This document shows, one piece after another, positions 1 to 5,989 of a stretch of 7,691 bases of DNA; the first letter of the stretch is position 1; each line of letters begins with the position of its first letter. A program made the position numbers and the translations under genes. The stretch covers positions 1-7,691 of the forward strand of contig JAUWOG010000099.1 of assembly GCA_030612305.1 (NCBI GenBank), given 5' to 3'. The notes under the pieces are model-generated. The model did no database searches. It was not told the DNA's origin and saw only the letters and a list, made by a program, of their open reading frames with translations. Origin of the DNA: Armatimonadota bacterium (GTDB lineage: Bacteria; Armatimonadota; Zipacnadia; Zipacnadales; UBA11051).

Positions 1-1
1 G

Positions 2-64
2 CCCGGACCTGGAGGACCGGGAGGACCGGGCATGGGTGCCGGGCCGCCACCACCGCCAGGGTAA
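2..64 (+). CDS. C-terminal end of a Gly/Pro-rich protein (partial)
   Basis: Reading from base 2, the frame is open from the window edge to a TAA at 62-64. It encodes about 20 residues made almost only of Gly and Pro, ending in GAGPPPPPG. The DNA contains two tandem GGAGGACCG units, which suggests that this tail expands by repeat slippage. Low-complexity Gly/Pro tails are common at the ends of secreted or membrane proteins in large-genome bacteria, but nothing here identifies the family. The hairpin at 163-186 could terminate this gene. The other two forward frames through the same bases give mixed, Arg-rich sequence, so this frame is preferred, but the fragment is very short. Confidence 0.5.
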   Translation, partial: PGPGGPGGPGMGAGPPPPPG

Positions 65-439
65 CCGCAACACGCACGCGATACGAGACATCAAGACCAT
101 GACGACTTGCCCAACACCTGCGCCGTTCGCGGATGGTAGCGCGGAGTGTCGAGGCGTACCACGCCCGCCGGTCAGTTCCGGCGGGCTGTTGCATTGCGTG
201 GCGTCCACAGTACGAAGCGCACAGGCGGCAGACCTGCCTGCCCGGACTCAATAACACCGGCAATGAGAAGGCATCTTGGAGGAATCTGAGCGGCGTTGCG
301 GAAATACTCGACGGCTACCGCAGAATCGGCGAGGCGGCCGGAGCCAGCCGGCAAAGGCACCTCGGCGCGTGCGGGGACGCTGTGACAGGCGAGGCTGAGT
401 TTACTACATGGTCACTCTGTGGCCGAACAGGTGGTAATC
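65..439. other. Intergenic stretch without a convincing gene
   Basis: Apart from the hairpin at 163-186, I see no supportable gene here. The open frames are short, lack SD-preceded starts and are rich in Arg, Cys and Gly. A very weak promoter-like pair lies just before the next gene: GTGACA (382-387), a 17-bp spacer and TACATG (405-410). It is too poor to call on its own. An SD sequence for the next gene is at 429-434. Confidence 0.5.
163..186 (+). terminator. GC-rich hairpin, possible terminator of the upstream gene
   Basis: GCCCGCCGG (163-171) is followed by the 6-nt loop TCAGTT and the exact reverse complement CCGGCGGGC (178-186). This is a 9-bp all-GC stem. The sequence after it is TGTTGCATT, which has only a weak T bias, so it is not a textbook intrinsic terminator. 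It lies about 100 bp beyond the TAA at 62-64. Confidence 0.45.
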
Positions 440-1288
440 ATGGATGCGAAGATAGCGTGTGAGACGTTGCCGTATTCGGAGTTCGCTCTGGAGCGCGCGC
501 TGGAGGGCATTGCGCGTGCCGGTTACGAGTACGTGGCGCTGAGCAGGACGCACGAGAAGGTGGACGTGCTGCCGGCGGATGCTACTGATGCGGACGCCGA
601 GGCGGTGGCAGCGAAGGTGGCGGATGCGGGCCTCAAGACCTGCCTCATTTTCGCGGTCACGGGCGATTTTGCCGAGCCGGGCGCAGTCCAGGCCTACCGC
701 AGGGGTCTCGAGTTCGCCGACATTCTCGGTGCACCGCAGGTGCTCGGCTGGGGACCGTGGGAGTACAAGCAATGGCCGGATGAGAAATGGCCGGACGACG
801 AATGGCACAAGATCCGCGAGACCTGGTTCGCAGGGATGATGCAGGTCGTCCCGTGTGCCGAGGAGCTCGGAGTCCGGATCGTGCTGAAGCCGCACACGGG
901 TGTGACCGCCTACGGTGAGCGCTTGAAGTATGCCGTCGAGCGGATCGGGTCCGAGGCGGTGCGCGTCTGCTATGACGGGGGCAATGTGCATTTCTACGAG
1001 GGCTACGACCCGGCCGAGGACATCAAGGACTGCGCGGAGTACGTGGCAGCGTTCTGCATCAAGGACCACAGCGGGCCGCGTGCCAATCCGCTCTTCCCGC
1101 CGCCGGGCGAGGGCGATGTGGATGATGCGGCGATGCTGCGCGTCGTCAATGAGTACGGCTTCAGCGGGCCACTGATGGTCGAGCGCTTCGAGGGCGACTG
1201 GGCCAAGGCTGACATGCCGGTCGAGCTGATAGACGAGCGCGCCCGTATCGCGCGGCTGTACCTGGAGAGGACTCTCGCCGGTATCTGA
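440..1288 (+). CDS. Sugar phosphate isomerase/epimerase-like TIM-barrel protein
   Basis: This 282-residue protein fits the xylose-isomerase-like TIM-barrel superfamily (AP endonuclease 2 family), soluble enzymes that isomerise or epimerise sugars and polyols using a divalent metal. Recognisable strand-end motifs are VLKPHTG near residue 150, CYDGGNVHFYEG near 177-188, FCIKDHSG near 205-212, a PPPGEGDVD loop near 220-228 and MVERFEGD near 246-253. Length is normal for the family. The expected Asp (179) and last Glu (248) are present. The positions usually holding Glu and His metal ligands read Lys150 and Cys206, so activity may be altered. The start is the ATG at 440, preceded by AGGTGG (429-434) at 5 nt; an in-frame GTG at 419 would add seven residues but has no SD. 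It stands alone and converges on the next gene. The substrate cannot be told from sequence. Confidence 0.85.
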   Translation: MDAKIACETLPYSEFALERALEGIARAGYEYVALSRTHEKVDVLPADATDADAEAVAAKVADAGLKTCLIFAVTGDFAEPGAVQAYRRGLEFADILGAPQVLGWGPWEYKQWPDEKWPDDEWHKIRETWFAGMMQVVPCAEELGVRIVLKPHTGVTAYGERLKYAVERIGSEAVRVCYDGGNVHFYEGYDPAEDIKDCAEYVAAFCIKDHSGPRANPLFPPPGEGDVDDAAMLRVVNEYGFSGPLMVERFEGDWAKADMPVELIDERARIARLYLERTLAGI

Positions 1289-1324
1289 GCCGCGAGGCGC
1301 ACCGGCAACACGGCCGCCAGACGC

Positions 1325-1358
1325 AAGTATCTGCCACCGACAATGGTGGCAGATACTT
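1325..1358. terminator. Perfect 14-bp hairpin between convergent genes
   Basis: AAGTATCTGCCACC (1325-1338) and GGTGGCAGATACTT (1345-1358) are exact reverse complements around the 6-nt loop GACAAT. The hairpin sits in the 108-bp gap between the stop of the plus-strand isomerase gene (1288) and the stop of the minus-strand composite gene (1397). This is the right place for a bidirectional terminator. The outer AAGTATC/GATACTT part is AT-rich and gives a short T-containing end in both directions, but there is no long T tract. Confidence 0.7.
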
Positions 1359-1396
1359 TGCTCTTGTCGCGTTGGTGCAATGCGACGGACCAGTTA

Positions 1397-3850
1397 TCAG
1401 CTCTCTTCGTCCTCAGGCGTGTCGGGGTCCGCGGTGTCTTCGCCCTCGACTTCTCCCTTGTCCACGAGCATGCCGATCATGCGCTGCGCCCAGAGGCCGT
1501 ACTGGCTGTTCGGATCGGCGTCCAGTATCTTCTGGAGCTCTTTCTGTGCCGCTTCGTCCTTCCCGGTCTGCATGTGCATCTGGGCGATAGCCACGGAGCG
1601 CGGCGAGTCATCCGCGGTATGGGTGCGTGTTGTTTCGAGCCGGCGGGCGGCCTCGGCAACGTCCTCACGCATTATGATGTGGCTGGGCTGGCCTTGCGCA
1701 TACAGGAAGATGAAATAGACACATATCACGAGCAGTATCGCTCCGGCGAGGGACTTGATGAACTCGGGGCCGATGAAGGCATGACCGACTTCGGCGGCGG
1801 CGCTACTGGCCATTCTCCGCATCTGCTCAGCCTTGACCTCCGGGAGCGTATGAGGCGGGCCCATCGGCTTGTCTATGAATGTTGTCAGCCCCTCGCCGCC
1901 GAGCAGTTTGCCGTGTTCCGCGCGGCTCACCGACTCACCGTATTCATCCTTGGTGGCGAAGTAGCGGAAGAGGCTGAGAGCGCCGTCGAGCACCCCGACT
2001 CTGGTGGCCTCCGCCACCGCTTCCACCTCAAATAACGTCCCACGCACGGCCACCGTGAGCATCGGCGTCTCGACTTCGAACTTCGATTCCGGCGTGACCA
2101 GCTTCTTGACGTTGGCCCACAGGGCACCGGCCGGCATGAGTATCTTCACCATGCGGGTGCCGTCGTTCTCCTGCGCTATCTGCTGGATCTGCATGGCCGT
2201 ATTCTGCCCGATCTCCAGTTGCGTGGCATCGCTCATCTTGAGCAGACATCTGGCTCCTGCCCCGGTCCTGACCGTAGCGCCGGCCACAAGCTCCATGCCC
2301 GGTTCCGGCGTCTGCTGCATAGCCACGTTGTCGTCAGTAGTCACCCAGATGCGGACGTCGCCGTCAAATGAGACAATAGCAGCGGCGTTCTCAGGTACGT
2401 ACTGAACCATGAAGTAGGCGACGTAGGTGTAGGCTGTGAGGAAAACGAGAACGGTAAATCCGGCCCATATCGCCTTCGAGTACCTGCTGTGGAAGAGCAG
2501 GTCCGGGAGGCGTTGAGCGCCTGGGATGCCAAGGAGATTGCCGCGACGGAGTTCCTGGATTTCATACCAGGTGAGCGCGAGGATGCGGCCGCTCATCAGT
2601 GCGGCGAGCAGGATGAGGCCTTCGGCAACCGGGCCCGCGATCGGCACGTTGAGCTTCTTGAGGAAGAAGTCAATCAGCGTCAGCGCGGCAGCGCCGGCCA
2701 GAGCCGTGCCGGTCCCTCCCATGCCCGCAACGACAACGCCACCACCGATGATCGCCGCAGTGAGCGGCGCCAGTATCCAGGTCGAATGGCCCATCGGCGA
2801 AATGACCGGGAGTGCGCAGGCGGCAATGAAGACGCCCGCCAGCCCGGCCAGCAGACCCGAAACCGCAAATGTCCACATGACACTGGCCGGTGCGCTGATG
2901 CGCAGCAACCACTTCTGGCTCGAAACCTTGCTCAGCGGCCAGAACGTCTCGCGCTTCCACAGCAACAAGGTGGCCAGTGCCGCCGCTGCCAGCAGCAGCA
3001 GCGGCGCCGGAATGCCCGCGAAGCTCGCCTCTCCCAGCGCCTCAAATGTGGGGTCCCCGATGACCAGGCGATTGGTCGCGGCGATGGTGTAGGTCACGTC
3101 GGTGACAATTACCGCGAGGATGATGGTGAATACTGCCGACGGGATACGAGTCCAGCCGACGATGATACCATTGAGCAGGCCGGCGGCAAGTCCAACGATC
3201 ACGCCGATGAGCGAAGCCGTCACGGCCACCGGCAGTGTCAGCACCGGCTCTGAGTGCGTTGCCAGGATCGTGGCGCAGGCGGCCAGGCCCGCCACCGGAC
3301 CACACGAGAGGTCATAGTGGCCCTTGGTGAGCGGGAAAGTCGCGCCCAGGGCGACGAGGCCGAGCAGGCCGAAATATACAAGCAGGAGTTGAATGTTCTC
3401 CTGCGACGGAGACAGCAGTGCGAGTAGTACGACGAACACAATAATGAGACCAAAAGGAAGGAGTTTGCCGACCGGGATGCCGACCAGCCGGGCGCGCAAA
3501 CCCCTTGCGCCCTTGTCTCTAGCCGCATCGCTCAGGCGCGCATAGCACTTAGTGCATACGCGCGCACCCGGGTCATTCTCGTGACTACATCGGTGACACG
3601 TTATCTTGCCGGTTGCCTTGCTCATTTGACTTCCCCCTGTGTCTGACTCGGACGCCCGCTCGCGCTTCAACCGCTCCACGCTGTCTATGGTCACATAGAT
3701 GGTGCGATCGCCCTGCACTGGCGGCTCCCACCGTTCCAGCTTCGGCTCCTTGCCCGGGCGCCCTCGCATCAACTGATATACATATTGTACGCTGACCCCG
3801 AGTTGGTTCGCGGCCTCGCGCACAGTCATGGCGATGTTCTTCTTCGGCAT
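1397..3850 (-). CDS. Composite membrane protein: HTH, zinc ribbon, RbsC-type permease core, FecR domain, TPR-like tail
   Basis: This 817-residue protein has an unusual domain order. Residues 8-66 resemble an excisionase/MerR-type helix-turn-helix (TVREAANQLGVSVQYVYQL). Residues 85-102 form a CX2C-X10-CX2C zinc ribbon. Residues 128-425 match the RbsC/BPD_transp_2 permease family: HYDLSCGPVAGLAA aligns with the GGIDLSVGSV motif, then LNGIIVGWTRIPS and SGLLAGLAGVF. A helix at 461-483 precedes a FecR domain (about 488-628) carrying the VETPMLTVAVRGTLFEV signature. A last helix (698-718) leads to one TPR-like unit (750-785) and an acidic end. Ten permease helices plus one place the FecR part outside and both termini in the cytoplasm. 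The start ATG has AGGAG (3859-3863) at 8 nt. A second in-frame ATG at 3625 has its own SD and would give 742 residues without the HTH. No ATPase or binding protein is nearby, so the role is unknown. Confidence 0.85.
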   Translation of the reverse strand: MPKKNIAMTVREAANQLGVSVQYVYQLMRGRPGKEPKLERWEPPVQGDRTIYVTIDSVERLKRERASESDTGGSQMSKATGKITCHRCSHENDPGARVCTKCYARLSDAARDKGARGLRARLVGIPVGKLLPFGLIIVFVVLLALLSPSQENIQLLLVYFGLLGLVALGATFPLTKGHYDLSCGPVAGLAACATILATHSEPVLTLPVAVTASLIGVIVGLAAGLLNGIIVGWTRIPSAVFTIILAVIVTDVTYTIAATNRLVIGDPTFEALGEASFAGIPAPLLLLAAAALATLLLWKRETFWPLSKVSSQKWLLRISAPASVMWTFAVSGLLAGLAGVFIAACALPVISPMGHSTWILAPLTAAIIGGGVVVAGMGGTGTALAGAAALTLIDFFLKKLNVPIAGPVAEGLILLAALMSGRILALTWYEIQELRRGNLLGIPGAQRLPDLLFHSRYSKAIWAGFTVLVFLTAYTYVAYFMVQYVPENAAAIVSFDGDVRIWVTTDDNVAMQQTPEPGMELVAGATVRTGAGARCLLKMSDATQLEIGQNTAMQIQQIAQENDGTRMVKILMPAGALWANVKKLVTPESKFEVETPMLTVAVRGTLFEVEAVAEATRVGVLDGALSLFRYFATKDEYGESVSRAEHGKLLGGEGLTTFIDKPMGPPHTLPEVKAEQMRRMASSAAAEVGHAFIGPEFIKSLAGAILLVICVYFIFLYAQGQPSHIIMREDVAEAARRLETTRTHTADDSPRSVAIAQMHMQTGKDEAAQKELQKILDADPNSQYGLWAQRMIGMLVDKGEVEGEDTADPDTPEDEES
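3623..3638 (-). promoter_or_regulatory. Internal ribosome binding site and ATG inside the composite gene
   Basis: On the minus strand, AGGGGGA (3638 to 3632) lies 6 nt before an in-frame ATG (3625-3623), codon 76 of the long frame. Starting here gives MSKATGKITCHRC, which is a natural beginning for a zinc-ribbon membrane protein. The ATG overlaps an out-of-frame TGA as ATGA, the arrangement normally seen between translationally coupled genes. The site could produce a second, HTH-less isoform, or it could be the true start of a separate gene. Confidence 0.55.
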
Positions 3851-3878
3851 CAGTGCATCTCCTGGTTAGTCCACCGGC

Positions 3879-3907
3879 AGTTTAGCGCTTTCAAGTAGGG
3901 CTGTCAA
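3879..3907 (-). promoter_or_regulatory. Sigma-70-type promoter for the composite gene
   Basis: On the minus strand a perfect TTGACA (3907 to 3902) is followed by a 17-bp spacer and TAAACT (3884 to 3879), which matches TATAAT at four of six bases. Transcription would begin near 3872, about 20 nt before the ATG at 3850 and upstream of the AGGAG SD. It gives this gene its own promoter even though the cyclase gene lies upstream on the same strand. Confidence 0.55.
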
Positions 3908-4000
3908 TGACTGGATGCAAGAATCTTTCGGACTTGAACCGATTCAACTAATGCTTCTCTTGCTCGTGTCAGACACCCCACGCGCTCGTACGCGGCAATA

Positions 4001-5947
4001 CTACGCCTCCCGCTCACTCTCAGTATTGGTTTCGGCACTCTTGAACCCAAGTACCTGATACATTTCCACTGGCTCTGGTATGCCTCTGACCTCAATCGCA
4101 CCGAGGGACTTGACCTCCACCAGGTCGTCAAGCTGTGCCAGTGTGTGCTTGGTGACAATCACTTCGACGCCGAAGTCCTTGGTCAGGCCCTCGGTTCGCG
4201 AGGCCAGGCTGACCGTACTGCCGATGGCGGTATAGTCCATGCGCATCTCCGGCCCGATGTTGCCGACAACCGCATCGCCGGTATGAATCCCGACCCCGAT
4301 ACGGATTGCAGGGAAGCCGTCGTCGGCCCACTCCTCATTGAGCAGCTTGACGCGCTTCTGCATTTCCAGCGCGGTGAAGACCGCCCGCTTCGCGTGGTCG
4401 GGCTGCTCCGTCAGGGCATTGTACAGCACCAGCAGCCCGTCGCCGATGAACTTGTCAACCGTTCCCCCGTAGTCGAAGACAACGCCGACCATGGCCGTGA
4501 AGTAGAGATTGAGGAACCTCACCAGCCGAGGCGGCTCCATCGTCGAGCCGATGGACGTGAAGTCCCGGATATCCGAGAAGAGCACCGAGATCTCGCTCTG
4601 CGTGCCCGCCATCTTCTCCTGCATGATCCCGGCGTCGAGTTCCTCGACGACCTCCGGCGGCGCGTAGGAGGCGAAGTACTTCCGCAGCCGCGCACGGCTC
4701 CTTTCCTCGGAGGTCAGTCGCCGCAGCGTGATGAGCGTATAGGCCAGCAGACCCGTCGTCGTAGGCGCGACCATGCCGATAACCATGCCTCCGGAGGCGA
4801 ATGCCCACGTCACCACGGCGATGAAGACCCCGATAGTGGCAGCCGATACACCGGCGGCCGTTGTGGAGCGCAGATTCGCCGACAGATACGTGACGATGAG
4901 CCCTATCAGCACCAGCAGCAACATATTGGTCCCCGGCGACGCGGACACGAGGAAATTGTCATTGAGCACATTGTCAATGAAGTCCGCGTTGAATTCGGGA
5001 CCGAGGAAGTCGGGGCTGAACGGGTTGGGATGCACATCATAGAGGCCGTGCGCGCCGATCCCGATGAGCACCACCTTGTTGAGGACCGCTCCCTGCTTCA
5101 GTCGCCCCTCCAGCACATCAACATAGGACAGGTGCTCTCTGGAGCCTCTGCCGCCGACAAAGTTGATCATCGCCCGCCCGCGCGTGTCAAGGCTCACGGT
5201 GCTTGCATCCCCCAGCCGCATCTGGCGGCTGAAATCTATGCTGATGTCGTCGTCAGGCAACGACAGCGCCGCCATCCCGCCCGCCAGTCCCAGAGCGGGA
5301 TACAGCAACCCGTCGGCATCGTTCTGCACGACGAGAAAGGCGTGGCGCAGGACACCGTCTTCATCGGGCGGTGCCATGGCCAGACCGATGCCTGCGGTTG
5401 CCTGCGTCAAGTCATCTGTCGGCCCACGGAGAGCGGGCAATGCCTTGGCCCGTTCGCGGTGCTGCACCTCCCGCGGATGGAGCGCGAACTTGCTCAGAAG
5501 CTCGGTGTGAGCCAGCTTGACGGGCGTACCCTCGCCAGGCGCAAACGCCCCCAGCACGACATTGCCGGCCTGCTTCACCGCGGCGACAAGAGCAGCGTCC
5601 TCCGCGGGATCGGATTTCTCCGGAAACAGCACATCGAAGACGATGACGCGCGCGCCTCCCTTGTTGAGCGCCTCGATGAGCCGGGCATGAGTGCTCCGAG
5701 GCCACGGCCACTGTCCCAGCACCCCCAGGCTTTTCTCATCAATCAGCACCAGCGCAACATCTTCTCCGGGCGCGCGCTCACCACGCACATCAGCAAAGCG
5801 CCAGTCTATGCTTTTCAGCTCTAACTGCAGGAGATACCCCTGCGAGGACAGAAAGGAGACGATGAAGATGGCGGCCAGCCCGAGGGCATACAGCAGCCCG
5901 CGCGACGGACCATGCGACCTCTTCTTCTCTGACGGTGTCGGTTCCAT
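4001..5947 (-). CDS. CHASE2-domain class III adenylate cyclase
   Basis: This 648-residue membrane sensor is predicted to make cAMP from ATP. An N-terminal helix (about 17-36) is followed by an extracytoplasmic CHASE2 domain (about 37-335) with VALVLIDEKSLGVLGQWPWP and VIVFDVLFPEKS. Three helices follow (about 340-408), then a linker and a C-terminal cyclase domain (about 450-625). The metal aspartates are Asp459 (FSDIRDFT) and Asp503 (KFIGDGLLVLY). Lys499 and Thr573 (DYTAIG) are the ATP-selecting pair, so adenylate is favoured. Arg584 is present, but the usual transition-state Asn of the TVNLASR motif is Ser580. Length and architecture are typical of CHASE2 cyclases. The start is the ATG at 5947, with AGGTG (5954-5958) at 6 nt; an in-frame GTG at 5989 would add 14 residues but has no SD and abuts the divergent gene. 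The flanking genes both carry FecR domains. Confidence 0.9.
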   Translation of the reverse strand: MEPTPSEKKRSHGPSRGLLYALGLAAIFIVSFLSSQGYLLQLELKSIDWRFADVRGERAPGEDVALVLIDEKSLGVLGQWPWPRSTHARLIEALNKGGARVIVFDVLFPEKSDPAEDAALVAAVKQAGNVVLGAFAPGEGTPVKLAHTELLSKFALHPREVQHRERAKALPALRGPTDDLTQATAGIGLAMAPPDEDGVLRHAFLVVQNDADGLLYPALGLAGGMAALSLPDDDISIDFSRQMRLGDASTVSLDTRGRAMINFVGGRGSREHLSYVDVLEGRLKQGAVLNKVVLIGIGAHGLYDVHPNPFSPDFLGPEFNADFIDNVLNDNFLVSASPGTNMLLLVLIGLIVTYLSANLRSTTAAGVSAATIGVFIAVVTWAFASGGMVIGMVAPTTTGLLAYTLITLRRLTSEERSRARLRKYFASYAPPEVVEELDAGIMQEKMAGTQSEISVLFSDIRDFTSIGSTMEPPRLVRFLNLYFTAMVGVVFDYGGTVDKFIGDGLLVLYNALTEQPDHAKRAVFTALEMQKRVKLLNEEWADDGFPAIRIGVGIHTGDAVVGNIGPEMRMDYTAIGSTVSLASRTEGLTKDFGVEVIVTKHTLAQLDDLVEVKSLGAIEVRGIPEPVEMYQVLGFKSAETNTESEREA

Positions 5948-5989
5948 TATTGGCACCTGCCCTGAATTGGCAACACTACACGTTCGCAC
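5948..5989. promoter_or_regulatory. Divergent intergenic region with ATTGGCA direct repeats
   Basis: The cyclase (minus, from 5947) and the small FecR protein (plus, from 5990) diverge across 42 bp, or 66 bp if the latter starts at 6014. ATTGGCA occurs twice in the same orientation (5949-5955 and 5966-5972), exactly 17 bp apart. The first copy overlaps the cyclase SD. No clear -35/-10 pair is visible for either direction. The repeats could be an operator, but this rests on spacing alone. Confidence 0.3.

Noticed and set aside
133..462. A 109-codon plus-strand frame before the isomerase gene
   Set aside because: There is no SD, it is Cys/Arg/Gly-rich without motifs, it runs through the GC hairpin at 163-186, and it overlaps the isomerase start in another frame.
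404..1069. A 221-codon minus-strand frame overlapping the isomerase gene
   Set aside because: It is His/Arg/Leu-rich shadow sequence without motifs. The plus strand has a recognisable TIM-barrel protein with an SD.
1343..2035. A 230-codon open frame on the plus strand opposite the 3' part of the composite gene
   Set aside because: The opposite strand carries the FecR and TPR-like segments, which have clear family motifs. This frame has no SD or recognisable domain.
3851..3863. A two-codon open frame ATG CAC TGA whose stop overlaps the composite start (TGATG)
   Set aside because: The AGGAG directly abuts that upstream ATG with no spacer, so initiation there is unlikely.
3924..3948. A tRNA T-arm-like sequence on the minus strand, GGTTCAAGTCC, inside a GAATC...GATTC inverted repeat
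   Set aside because: No matching acceptor stem, D-arm or anticodon arm can be built around it, and the repeat is bulged. It is probably a chance match or a weak hairpin after the cyclase gene.
4145..5824. A 559-codon open frame on the plus strand opposite the cyclase
   Set aside because: It is rich in Arg, His, Gln and Asp without recognisable domains, and lies entirely antisense to a gene with clear CHASE2 and cyclase motifs. This is a codon-bias shadow of a GC-rich gene.
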